Origin: Fremontodendron californicum
Lineage: Eukaryota > Streptophyta > Magnoliopsida > Malvales > Malvaceae
Length of the DNA stretch: 64,000 nucleotides
Direction of reading: 5' to 3'
Assembly: GCA_030761205.1 (NCBI GenBank)
Contig: JAULJL010000035.1
Location: 12,232,001 to 12,296,000 of the forward strand
Shown: positions 1-10,779 of the stretch, in pieces
How positions within the stretch are numbered: position 1 is the stretch's first letter
How the letters are laid out: the number at the start of each line of letters is the position of its first letter
The notes under the pieces: generated by a model
Databases searched by the model: none
What the model was told of the DNA's origin: nothing
The model's input: the letters and a program-made list of their open reading frames with translations, nothing else
Made by a program: the position numbers and the translations under genes

Positions 1-510
1 GTATGTTCGTAACATATTCGTGTTATTTTATCATGTGTTTAAAGTATTATAAATTTATGTAAATTTTTATACGTTAAAAATTCGTTTTATGTAGATTTTA
101 ACACGTTCATGTATTTTTGTCGTGTTCATGTTCTTTTTCGTGTCGTATTTTAATTATTTTTTTCATGTTGTGTTCATGTCGTATAATCATGTTGTGTCCT
201 GAATTGTCAAGTCTAATTGACACTATTCAAATAACTCCCAAATTTATGTCGCGTGTCATCATGTTCGTGTTGTTTTTTCTGTTATAATCGTACTCAGGGT
301 ATTATATATTTATATAAATTTGACACGTTAATAATTTGTTTTATGTAGATTTTGACATGTTCGTATATTTGTTTCGTGTTCATGTTATTTTTGTGTCATG
401 TCGTGTTTTAATTATTTTCCCATGTTATGTTAGTATCATATAATTATTTTATGTCTGAAATTGCCGAATGTAATTAATCATATTCAAATAACTTTTAATT
501 TTATACCAGG
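1..510. repeat. Tandem duplication, unit about 255 bp
   Basis: Two adjacent diverged copies of one unit, about 1-245 and 246-510. Both contain a TTTATGTAGATTTT block, then a CGTGTTCATGTT block, a TTTTAATTATTTT block and an ATTCAAATAACT block in the same order. The family is rich in GTGTCGTGT-type words. No coding potential is visible. Positions 511-762 are AT-rich and I see no feature there. Confidence 0.6.
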
Positions 511-770
511 TGTTTTATAAGAATAAGAATTATTATTTTTCTAAATTATTATATTTACTACTCTTGCTTTTTTATCTTTCAAATTTATTACAAAATATTA
601 ATTCAAATCAGATAATATTTTGCAGCTAAGCGTAGACATTATCTAATATAAGTAATGAATAACATATATAATTGATAATTTATTAAATTAATTATTTTAT
701 TTTTATTTTAATAAATTTTCAATAAAAATATTTTTTATACATATATATAAATCAAAACATCCTTATTGAA

Positions 771-1040
771 TAAACCTGCTCACAGGCCGGGCAGCCCGCC
801 CGGCCCGTATTGTACTGGGCCTGGGCAGGAAATTTTGTGATCTGGGCAGGCCCGGATCACTGTAAATAATATTATTTTATTTAAATTTAATTATAAAAAT
901 ATAAAAAATAAAATTTTATATATAATGAACAGTAAATTCGAGCTCAAGGGCTCGCATGGGTCCGCCTAGGGCCGGGGTTGGGCAAGGAAATAGAAAAAAA
1001 AAATCGGGCAGCGGCCCGACCCGACTCTTGAGCACCTCTA
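771..1040. mobile_element. hAT-type MITE with perfect 8-bp TSD
   Basis: A 270-bp element that begins TAAACCTGCTCA and ends TGAGCACCTCTA, an imperfect inverted repeat. It is flanked on both sides by the octamer TTATTGAA (763-770 and 1041-1048), and 8-bp target duplications are diagnostic of hAT elements. The ends are GC-rich (GGCCGGGCAGCCCG type) and the middle is AT-rich. It has no coding capacity. Relatives lie at 44565, 51226 and 53152, and probably at 4120 and 55600. Confidence 0.85.
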
Positions 1041-1194
1041 TTATTGAATTAAATAATGACAAAAATAAACAATTATTTATTTCTATTATCACGTTGAATT
1101 TCTCGTTAAAGTGAAATTTTAAAGCGCTAAAAGATCATACAATAAAATAACTCTAATAAATTATTAAATATAAATAAGATAAAAAATAACAAAA

Positions 1195-1305
1195 AAAAAA
1201 TTATTTTATTTTTTGGGTAAAGGGAGAATCGAAACCTGCTTTTTGAGAGAGGGATCATACAAAAATCACTGAGCCAAAAGCTCTGGTGCAAATACCGTGA
1301 TTAAT
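1195..1305 (-). mobile_element. tRNA-derived SINE (minus strand)
   Basis: Read on the minus strand, this stretch has an A-box-like TGGCTCAGTGAT (about 1266-1277) followed some 30 bp later by a B-box-like GGTTTCGATTCTCC (about 1223-1236). This is the Pol III promoter layout of plant SINEs. The paralogous sequence near 52960-53150 matches the flanks 1118-1195 and 1305-1400 but lacks this middle part, which supports an insertion. The exact ends are uncertain. Confidence 0.55.
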
Positions 1306-2319
1306 TAACATACTTTTAAAAAATAATCAAAGCTCGATTATAATATTTATGTTCTTTATTTGACAAGAAACCCAATTGGAAGAGCTATTCTATATCGGAA
1401 TAAATAAATTGATTATCGTTTCATGAGTATTTGTATCATTCATTGATCATCGTATTTGATTATCGTATTTACATCACTTCATGAGTGTAAATATTTAATT
1501 TTGTCCAAACCCTTAAAAAGTATAATTTTTCTTAATCGTTCGGGCTTCTAAAATTTCTCATAATCTCGTAATCTGGTTTTGACACTTTGAGTTGAAAAAA
1601 TTAACGTAAGAAAAGTCAAAATTGAAAAAATCAAAATTGACAAAATCAAAATTAAAGTTGACGAAATTAAAGTTAAAATTGAAAAAATCAACTTTGAATA
1701 ATGGAATAGATGAATTTGAAAAGAATGAAGTTGAATTAAATGGTGGAAAGAAAGTTGGGTAAAAAGTTGGAAGCCCAATTTTAAAGATTCAAGTGATAGG
1801 AAATTGAAAACCCAATTTTAAAATTCTAATTAGTAGGAAGATGGATAGAAGTTAAAAACTCAATTTATGAGAATATGGTGGACCCAACTTTGTAAGTCCA
1901 ACTAGAAGGGAATTTAGTGGCTCAATGTTGAAAGTACAAGTAGAGAATTGGGTGGCAAAACTGCAGAGTCGATCTTTCTATTCCATTCGATTATTAGCGA
2001 AACTGCAGACTCTACCATTAATTTCATCATACTCTACACATCATGGACTACTATATTTCAATGATAGTTTCAAGAACTACCAAGTAAAATTTATATAAAT
2101 CAGACCAAGGACAATAGAAATTTTTTAATTACTGTAGTTAAAATTGATTCCACAATGAATAGAAGGTTAAGAGATATGCCCCAAAAATTTCAAAATTTAA
2201 AGCATACCTTGACCTTGTCCATGTAGAATTCAGGAGCCAGGACTTTCCTTTGATGTGCCCATACTTCATCATTTGCATGTAGATTTCCATCGCCATGCAT
2301 ACTCTACCATTAATTTCAT
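1306..2319. other. Intergenic AT-rich stretch with a degenerate minisatellite
   Basis: No credible gene. Positions 1613-1697 are a run of short degenerate repeats built from words such as AAAATTGAAAAAATC, and the open frame across it (minus) is a low-complexity artefact. Positions 1306-1400 match 53060-53150, so this edge belongs to a dispersed paralogous repeat. Confidence 0.5.
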
Positions 2320-3690
2320 CATATCGATCAAGAACACTATTTTTTTTTGGATAAATAAACACTATCTTTTTCAATATATATTTAACGGTTAAAAGTTTTT
2401 TACATCGAACAAATAGTTAGACATTTTGAATTTACTCAAAACTCGACGTGCACGATTTACGTGAATAGAACATGAAAGATGATGGTCGGATTGTTAAAAT
2501 ATTAATCGTATAAAAAATTATTAAAGTGTATAAAACTAATTTAGTTTTGCACTAGTGTGGAGGGATTCACTTCCACTAGTGTAAAACAAAATTAGTTTAA
2601 GACACTTTCATAACTTTTTATATCATTAATATTTTAACAATCCGACCTTCATATTTGGTTGGTTGGAGTGGTTAGTGGCTCCAACCCCCTAGATGAGAAC
2701 CAAGGTTCGAATCCTGGGAGTCTCCAATGTTGGGAGGGTTTTACCATTACACTCCCGGCCCGACAGGGATTAGGCTTCCATCAACCATAAAATAGGGATG
2801 GGAGGACACCTTGGGTTTACACCAAAAAAAAGACAGTACTCTCAATCGATATGATAGAGAGATCAGATTGATTCGAAACTTTACGTGCACGATGAGTACA
2901 ATTATATTGCTAAATTCAACGGTCGTTTATTAAAATATTAATCGTATAAAAAGTTATGAAAGTGTGTAAAACTAATTTTGTTTTACACTAGTGTAAGTGA
3001 ATCCCTCCACACTAATATTAAACTAAATTAGTTTTATACACTTTAATAACTTTTTATACGATTAATATTTTAACAATCCGACCGTTATATTTCATATTCT
3101 ATTCACGTAGATCATGCACGTCGAGTTTTGAGTAAATTAAAAAGGTCTAAATATTTGTTCGATGTAAAAAACTTTCAACCGTTAAATTTATATTGAAAAA
3201 GACAGTGTTTATTTATCCCAAAAAAAAAAAAAAGATAGTGTTCTTGATCGATATGATAGAGATATCGGATCGATTCGAAACTTTACATTCACAACGAGTA
3301 CCATTATATTGCTAAATCCAACAGTCAGTTTGTTAAAATATTAATCGTATACAAAGTTATGAAAGTGTGTAAAACTAATTTAGTTTTACACTAGGGTAAA
3401 ACTAAATTAGTTTTACACACTTTCGAAACTTTTTATACGATTAATATTTTAACAATCTGATCGTCATGTTTCATATTCTATTCATGTAGATCATGTATGT
3501 CGAGTTTTGAGTAAATTAAAAATGTCTAACTATTTGTTCGATGTAAAAAACTTTCAACCGTTAATATATATTGAAAATGATAGTATTCTCGTTCGATATG
3601 ATAGAGAGATAGGATCGATTCGAAACTTTACGTGCACGACGAGTACAATTATATTGTTAAATCCAACGGTCGATTTGTTTCTCTTTGTAA
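2320..3690. repeat. Foldback repeat array
   Basis: Repeated units carry the same words in order: GATATGATAGAGA, GATTCGAAACTTTACGTGCAC, TAAAATATTAATCGTAT, AAACTAATTTAGTTTTACAC and the reverse complement of the middle part. Units start near 2840, 3235 and 3590. The left part (2320-2650) is in inverted orientation to 3000-3250. Each unit contains a palindrome centred on CTAGTGTAAAAC-type words, for example around 2568, 2990 and 3395. This is the architecture of a foldback or hairpin element family. No protein is encoded. Confidence 0.65.
2655..2835 (+). mobile_element. tRNA-derived SINE
   Basis: An A-box-like TGGTTAGTGGCT (about 2669-2680) is followed by a canonical B box GGTTCGAATCC (2704-2714), with spacing typical of a tRNA-related Pol III promoter. 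The body then runs to an A-rich end near 2822-2832. The sequence interrupts the foldback array, which resumes at about 2836. No tRNA cloverleaf is completed downstream, so this is a SINE and not a tRNA gene. Confidence 0.7.
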
Positions 3691-4119
3691 CTCTTTACAA
3701 TAATATAAAAAACTATTTATTTTTATGAAAATATTAGCAAGTATTGTTAAACGGACCAATATTATGACTATTGACGGAACTAATCTAAATCATTTGATAA
3801 AAGATTATAAATTTGAAATTAAAAAAAATGCATTTATTTTAAATTAAATATATAACGGCAAGAGATTAATTTCTTATATATCACTTGATAAAGTATTATT
3901 ATAATGTATACAAATCATTATAATAAAATACATTTCATTGATCTATTTTATATATATTTTAAATATATATATATATATATAATACGCATTATCATTAAAC
4001 CTTTAATTCAATAATTAATGAATTTTTTTATTTTAAAATTTTAGGATTCAAATTTCTTTTTTCTCGAGTAAAAATTTTAGTTTTTTTTTTTAACTAAATT
4101 AATAGTGAATTACTTTAAC

Positions 4120-4763
4120 TAGATCTGTTCACAGGTCGAACTATTCGTACAAATTTTGGATGTAATATTTTTTCAAATTCAAAAAATAAAATTTGCTTTT
4201 ACTCCCAGATATAGATTAAAAAATTCAATTCCACTCCAACTAATATATTTTAAAATTATAATAACAATTCAAAAATTTTAAGCTATTCACATGATAAAAA
4301 AAATTATCATAATAGTATAATTATAGATCTTGTACTATACTTGTATTGTACATGTATAGTCACTATACTATTTTACATATAGAGAAGAGAACAAATATAG
4401 GAATATGATCAATTTATACATACCAAATGGTAATTCCATATTTTATCACATTCTAAAATGGTAATTACAAGTTATAAAACTAAAATAAATTAATAATTTA
4501 TGTTATAGGTTTTTTTTATTAAATTAATGTTTTGAAAATAAAATTATACTTAATTTAAGTTTGAGTTATTTCGGGTTAATTGTTCGGGTCATTTCGGATT
4601 TGAGTCATTCTGGATTCGGGTCATTTTGGGTGCGGGTCATTTTCGTGTTCGGGTTGGTCGGTTTCTGGTTGTTGACTTTTTTTGGTCAAATCGGGTTGGG
4701 TCAGGTTTAGATTCGGATGGATTGATCGGATTATTTGGGTTCGGGTCAAAATTGACAGGTCTA
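4120..4763. mobile_element. hAT-like non-autonomous element, GGGTCATTT-rich
   Basis: The stretch starts TAGATCTGTTCACAGG and ends GACAGGTCTA, matching the TAGACCTG-type ends of the other MITEs in the window. The right half (4555-4750) is a run of degenerate TTCGGGTCATTT repeats. The flanking octamers do not match clearly, so the boundary call rests on the ends alone. No open frame of note. Confidence 0.5.
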
Positions 4764-5099
4764 CTTTTGGTGGAATTTTTGTCCAATAAATGGTGATTAA
4801 TTTGTTGTCCTAAACCATAAAATTCAATTTAATTTTAAGGTTTTTTCAAAATTATACATCTCCTTTATTTTATTTAATTTTTAATTAGGATAATTGCAAT
4901 AAATTATTAAAATATATATGGTAATTAGTTTTACCATAGTTACGATGTACGATTGAATTTTCATTTAATAAATATATATAGAATTGTTAGAAATTGGTTT
5001 TTTTATTTTAATATAGTTAATTTTTTTTTAATTTTCAAATTATTGATTTTTTTAATTTACTAAAATACTCCGTTTTCATTAACGATCATGGTAAAAAAA

Positions 5100-5340
5100 A
5101 TTATACAAGGGAAGTCGCCATAGCAGATGGCGAGTTCTGTTGTAAAAATGAAGAAAAAAAAAATAACAATACTGAAGGGAAGTCGCCATCCCCCATGTCG
5201 ACTCATTATTTTAAAAAAAAAAAAAAAACTACAAGAGAAGTCATCATGGGGGATGGCAACTTCCCTTGTGTTTTTTAAATAAAAAATAATAATAATTTTA
5301 GTGTTTGTAAGTCGCCATCCCCCATGGCGACTTCCAAACA
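5100..5340. repeat. Left TIR hairpin array (GAAGTCGCCAT palindromes)
   Basis: Four imperfect palindromes of the form GGAAGTCGCCAT-spacer-ATGGCGACTTCC lie at about 5110, 5177, 5233 and 5310, separated by A-rich linkers. Each could fold into a stem of roughly 11 bp. They form the inner part of the left inverted repeat of the PMD element. Confidence 0.8.
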
Positions 5341-5462
5341 AATTTTTTTAAAATTTAAAAATTATACCACTTTCCAACGATAAAAAAAATAAAATCAATA
5401 ATTTGAAGGCAACTGTCACTTGACGTTGCCTTCAAATTCACCCACCCCACCCAAAAAAAAAC

Positions 5463-5475
5463 CCTATAAATACCG
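5463..5475 (+). promoter_or_regulatory. TATA box of the PMD gene
   Basis: CCCTATAAATACC is a good plant TATA box, placed about 150 bp before the first ATG of the PMD reading frame (5617). A pyrimidine-rich leader (5485-5600) follows. The placement just inside the left terminal repeat fits a transposon-borne promoter. Confidence 0.5.
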
Positions 5476-5616
5476 CCCTCTACATCATTTTTTTCTTCCA
5501 ACTTAATTCATAAAATCAAATTTCTTCCTCTTATTTCATACAAAAAAAATCTCAAATCTTCTCTTAGTGTTGATTCTTCATTCTTCCATACAAAATTTCT
5601 TAGTGTTGATTTAAAA

Positions 5617-7616
5617 ATGGCTTCATCATCATTACTAAGATTGCAAGAGAATCACATGTCCTCAGTAATATTTCAAGAGGGAAGTAAAATTTTCTAATAT
5701 TATTAGTATTGCGTTATTATTTTTTTATAATTTTATAATTATTTAATTAATTATCAACAGGATACTCGTCGCGCCTTACGTTCAAGGAAAATTTCTTTTG
5801 AAGACCCGCATCCATATAATATTGACCACTTAAAGAGAGCCGAATTTTACTATACAACTCAAATTCAACGATTTATGTTTCTGCCGGACTTAATTAGTGC
5901 GTTGATTGAACGATGGAGACCCGAGATACACACTTTTCATTTTTCGTGTGGTGAATGCACGATCACTCTAGAAGATGTTGCGCTTTAACTTGGACTACCA
6001 GTGGATGGCATGGCAGTTACAGGCGCAAACTTTCTAGATTGGAATGAAGAGTGTCAAAATTTATTGGACATTGTACCTCCAGAAGAGTATCTCAAGGGCT
6101 TAATGGTGAAACTAACTTGGTTGCAGTCCGTTCAAAATCTCCCCGAACACGCAAGTGAAGAAGAGGTAAAATATGCTACTAGAGCATATATTTTACGTTT
6201 GATTGGAAGAATGCTAAGGCTCAACAAATCGAGCAGTCGGGTACATTTAATATATCTTCCATTAATTTGTGATTTATAGCATGTAGCAAATTATAGTATG
6301 GGTTCTGTGTGTTTGGGATTTTTGTATAGAGAACTGTGCCGGGCTACAGTTCCAAAGAGCCATGACATAGGTGGATGTTTAATGATTCTGCAGTCATGGG
6401 TTTGGTATCAACTGCCATTTCTTGCTCCGCACGTGAATTTTTCGCCTGTATACCCCCTTGCAAGCAGGTAATAATCTTGATTTTTTTATTAATTTTGTAC
6501 GAACTTTTATTTTTTTATAAGTCTATTAAGATTTATATGCATTTTAACAGATGAACTCATCGTAAAGATTATACCGATATTCCGACCGACCTTGCAAGTA
6601 TAAGATTACGACTATATCGAATAGGATATGATAAGGTAAATGTTTCGATTGTTACATTCAAGTATTTTTGTACTTAATCCATATGAAACTAATAATTTGT
6701 AATAATTATTCGCAGTTTGTGTGGATGCCATATTCTTCAAATAAAATTATAGCATGCCTCCCATTGGATGCCTACAATAATTGTCATATATGAAAAGCAA
6801 ATACAAGATTGATATGCTTTGCTTATGTGGAGTGGCACCACATTGATAGGGTGATGCGATAATTTGGGATGCAACAACCAATTCCACGACCACCGATGAA
6901 CCTTGATAAGGTTCACAAGATTGACATGCGTGGGCGTCATGAAGAATTCTGGCCTACAAAGCATCAACAATGGATCCAGTGGTGGGATATACGTTCTCAA
7001 CGAATTGCGATAGGTTATTCCATTGTTGATAATAATTTCATATCATCTGATGATTACATAAAATGGTATAAGGATGAAGGCTGGCCTTTTGTTTGTCCAC
7101 CGTCGGAGTTTGAGGATATTAGGAGTATGACATTTACAGGACGAACTTCAAATCCAATCCCTCCTACACAAGAAATTGAAGTTCCTAGACCTAGCAAACA
7201 ATGTGGGCAGATGAGTCAACCGGCCTCATCCCATGCGGAGGAGTTCACTGCGCCGAGGCTGTCATCTAGTCATCTTGAACCTGAACGGGGTCATGGAGTA
7301 GCATCTAGTCATCGTTATTCCATCTGTCACCCCGGGTGATGTTGATGAGTGTTATCGACCATCACCGCCAATGACGAGGTTAGATGACCAACTCCTTACT
7401 CCAAGTCCAGGTTCAGCATATCTAAGTACATTGTATCAGTTTGGAACCCCTGCATCAGCATTTGGTAGTATATCATTTGTGGGTCCATCTAGTAGTCTGG
7501 TTCCTTTTATGGGTGGACTAGGTGTTGACTCCTCCAGCAATGGGTTTACATTTTTTGATACAGAAGATATGGGTCCCTCTAGTAGTGAGTTTTCATCGAC
7601 TGATATGGGTTATTAA
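5617..7616 (+). pseudogene. Plant mobile domain (PMD) protein, MAIN-like, degenerate
   Basis: The exons can be followed by eye: 5617-5682 (uncertain first exon, ATG MASSSLL), 5761-6467, 6551-6635 and 6716-7616, with GT donors at 6468 and 6636 and AG acceptors before 5761, 6551 and 6716. PMD landmarks appear in order: RWRPEIHTFHFSCGECTITL, LGLPVDG, KLTWL, RAYILRLIG, LYRELCRATVPKSHDIGGC, the THRKDYTDIP region, FVWMPY, VEWHHIDRVMR and FGMQQPIPRPP. The family (PF10536; host members MAIN and MAIL1, often database-labelled 'phosphatase 7 long form homolog') has nuclear roles in silencing and genome stability, and transposon-borne members are common. This copy is dead: in-frame stops at 5986 (TAA), 6277 (TAG), 6552 (TGA) and 6860 (TAA), damage near 6790 and a frameshift near 7300 before a Ser-rich tail. 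Confidence 0.85.
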
Positions 7617-8199
7617 AGCATCATCCACGAGCATACGGATGACAACAACCAGAACTAGTGGCGGTTACAGCAGGAGGTAGAGGACGAGGTTGACCGCGAA
7701 TACGTGTCATTGACAAGGTTGAACGGCGGGTGCAACCACCACGTAATAAGAGAGCTCCACACTGTTGCTCAACACCATGCAATAAGAGAGCTCCTCCATA
7801 AATAATTAGAATAAATGTACTTTTGTATAATAATCATGTATTTTTGTATAATAATGTATAACGAGAATAATATATTTTTGTATAATAATGTACAACGAGA
7901 ATAATATATTTTTGTATAATAATGTACAAATTTACATGTTTCGCATTTCATGTTATGCAATTTTTTTTCTTTTTATCATTACATGTTATATAATTATATT
8001 TTTATATATAATTATAAATTTTTTCTTTGATTAAATGTAAAAATTAACCGTTACTTAAATTTTTGTAACCGTTATATAAAAAATAACGAGTTTTTTTTTT
8101 TAAATAAAAAAAATAACCGTTATAAAATTTTCTTTTTTATAAATTATTATTTTTTAATTTAAATTTATTCATTTATTTATTTTTACCGTTGGAAAACAG
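7617..8199. other. 3' flank of the PMD gene inside the element
   Basis: 7617-7800 is comparatively GC-rich and probably the degenerate end of the PMD coding region or its 3' UTR (an Arg/Gly-rich reading AGGRGRG is seen near 7670). 7800-7930 has three near-identical short repeats of TTTTTGTATAATAATGTA. The rest is AT-rich with AACCGTTA words and no gene. Confidence 0.4.
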
Positions 8200-8219
8200 T
8201 ATAATTTTGAAATTAAAAA

Positions 8220-8470
8220 AAAAAATAGTTTGGAAGTCACCATGGAGGATGGCGACTTCCAAACACTAAAATTAATTTTTTTTTTTTTAAAAAAACACAA
8301 GGAAAGTCGCCATCCCCATGACGACTTCCCTTGTAGTTTTATTATTATTATTTTTAAATAATGAAAGGAAGTCGCCATGGGGGATAGCGACTACCCTTCA
8401 GTCTTTTTTTTTTCTTTTCATTTTTACAAGGGAAGTCGCCATTTGCCATGGCGACTTCCCTTGTATAATT
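8220..8470. repeat. Right TIR hairpin array
   Basis: Mirror of the left array: four palindromes of the GGAAGTCGCCAT / ATGGCGACTTCC type at about 8228, 8303, 8367 and 8431, separated by A- or T-rich linkers. The outermost, followed by TTGTATAATTTTTTTTATATGATC, pairs with the start of the left repeat in inverted orientation. Confidence 0.8.
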
Positions 8471-9082
8471 TTTTTTATATGATCCGTAATGAAAAGGAAG
8501 TATTTTGATAAATAAATAAAAATCAATAATTTGAAAATAAATAAAAAATGTTAGAAATCTCTAAATAGTTAATAACTCTAAACATATGATACGGCATCAG
8601 AAAGCATTAGCAAAATTATATAATATTTATTTTCATAAATGTGTAAATTTATTGTGTTTAAGATACATCACGAGAGACATTTTTCGTGCTCCATAAACAA
8701 AAACAGCATTATCTCCAAGTAAAAGGAAATTAATTAATTTGAATCAGCTCAAAAACTTTTATTTCATTTTTCCAATAACAAGATATAAATAGGAAAAGGT
8801 TTAAGGTAAATGGTAGTTATTTTCATTCGATAGCTCAAAACTTTGATTTAATACAAATATTTATTTCTACATCATATCATTATCATTATATCATTATATA
8901 TTTATATGTTATACCATTATATATATATATATATATATATATTACAAGGTACAAGGATTTCATTTTACGTGTCCTCACATGTGGAATAATTTTTAAATTT
9001 GTACTAGTCCATATATAATCAAATCACAATCCATCATTTAAAATATTTATTGCACTTATTAGTCAATATATAAAATAATTTT

Positions 9083-9160
9083 GGATAAATTTAAAAAACA
9101 TACTCTCTACAGTAGATTAATTGCTCAATAATCTAATGTCATAGAATAATTTAAAAAAAA
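9083..9160. repeat. Left terminal inverted repeat of the Pack-MULE
   Basis: Begins GGATAAATTTAAAAAACAT and pairs with the reverse complement of 16200-16277, which begins GAAAAAATTTGAAAAACAT. Nearly every base of the central TAATGTCATAGAATAATTT matches. Confidence 0.85.
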
Positions 9161-9393
9161 AAAAAAACAGAAAAAAAAAATTTAAAAAAAAAATTGTAAA
9201 AACAAAATTACCCTTAAAATCTAATCTGATTTCTCTTTGCCTTCTCCTTCCTTACCGATCCTCTCTCTCGAAAATATTTGCATTTACGTTCCTCTCTCCC
9301 AAGTTTTGTTTTCTCTGGGGTGCATCTTGTAAGACCACCATGGCCTAACTGGGATATCTCGCAAGAAACAAAAGATAATACAGTCGGTGTCTT

Positions 9394-9510
9394 AACAATC
9401 TTTTGATGGGTCATCTCCACCATTTCACCCGCAAGCTGTTGCTCCTCACCAACCATCTTCATCATCCATGCTGGTCTATGATAATGGTACTGCAAATGAG
9501 ACTAGGAATG
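9394..9510 (+). pseudogene. Exon-like fragment, unidentified
   Basis: The frame reading DGSSPPFHPQAVAPHQ then PSSSSMLVYDNGTANETRNE is locally GC-richer than its surroundings, has protein-like composition (Pro, Ser, Gln, Asn) and ends at a possible donor (AGAG/GTATAT near 9528). It sits 300 bp inside the left end of the Pack-MULE, a usual place for captured exons. I do not recognise the parent gene. A longer frame of 62 codons in another phase looks less protein-like. Confidence 0.35.
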
Positions 9511-10779
9511 AGTCAATCTTTAGAGGTATATTTTCTATTTGTTTTTCATGATCTGAAGTGCTTTCTTTTTAAGAAATTAAAGGATTTTTAAAATCTTCAG
9601 TTTTGGATATGCAAACTTGTTTGAGCAACTTTCTGAGTACATAAGCTTGCTCTTATTTTAGTTTTCATGACGATGTTTAATGCATATTTAAGTCCAAAAT
9701 CATATTTTTATTCTTGTTTGTTCACTTGGGTACAACTTGAGTTTGGTAGTTAGTTGTATATATTTTTTAGCTTTAAATTTAATTGATTGAAGATAATTTA
9801 TGTGAAATATATTTGTATGAATTTTTGCTTGTTATTGTGGTAATAAATTGTGATTTTGGTGGTTATGATAATGTTGAAAATTATATTGTTTGAAGAAGTT
9901 TTATGTTTGTGAAAATGCCTCTTAGGCCTTTCCTTTCTGTTTTTCTTGAATATACAATAAATAAATCAAATCAACTCATAAGTATATTAAAATCCATTAA
10001 AATAATTTGAACATATGTAGTAACTGTTTATACCTCATATATTACTACTACTTAGCTATAAAGACAAAAAATATATATATATGAGAGAGAGATTTGGATT
10101 CAAAAGCCATATGATGGTGGGGTACCAATTTTCCTTACAGTAGTAGGATTAGAATGTAGAAGATGATTCTGTGATAAACTTAAATTATTCAATGGCCTAA
10201 CATGGGTCATAACTCATGAGAGCTGTGCTAAACAAACTATCTTGAATTATTATTTAATTATTAAGTTTACCTTATTGCCAGGTAATTTGTAGTGATACGA
10301 TACTGGATCGAAAAAAATTTATACGAACGGCAAATTTTCTTCTGTAAATTTTATACCAACACACCAAAAAAAAAAGTCTACCCCTTACATTCTATAAATC
10401 AAGCCAGTCAGTGTAAATCAATATATTTCCCTCTCTAAGAGGGACTAGACAGAAGATTATAATTAGGGCATCATGAAAACCATTCTCTACATGCATTGCA
10501 CACACTATAACTTTATTGATCCTCACCCCATACTATATGCATGCAGAAATAACATATTTAAATTTTGTGCGACGAGTATGAAATTAATGAGCAATAGATG
10601 AAATGTCCGGTACTTAATTTCTTTCATGACCAAAAAGAAAATATGCTTTAACAAACTCTTTGCATGGTAAGTTCAAATTTTATGGAAACAAGAGAATGCC
10701 ACAAAGAACCATATTAATTTCATTTTCAGGATATTGGTGAGGAGCAAATAGATGCAAGAAGATAAAGGTAAGTACAAGG

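Larger units (their letters stand above)
4995..8548 (+). mobile_element. Mutator-like element carrying a PMD gene
   Basis: A 3.55-kb element flanked by the 10-bp direct repeat TGTTAGAAAT (4985-4994 and 8549-8558). The related block at 51193-51209 holds the uninterrupted site with a single TGTTATAAAT, so this is a real insertion with a Mutator-size target duplication. The ends are long imperfect inverted repeats: 5030-5160 and the reverse complement of 8400-8540 share TTTCAAATTATTGATT, AAATACT, TTTTCATTA, GATCAT and TATACAAGGGAAGTCGCCAT in order. The cargo is a plant mobile domain gene; no transposase with a DDE core is seen, so the element is non-autonomous or uses its PMD protein in an unknown way. 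Confidence 0.85.

Noticed and set aside
2667..2835. tRNA gene
   Set aside because: A and B boxes are present but no acceptor or anticodon stem can be folded; the sequence fits a SINE.
5100..5340. Regularly spaced repeats resembling a CRISPR array
   Set aside because: Plant nuclear context, palindromes in a transposon end, unequal A-rich linkers, no cas genes.
5060..5341. 93-codon minus-strand frame in the left TIR and a similar one at 8169-8378
   Set aside because: They read through the palindromic GAAGTCGCCAT array and have no protein family character.
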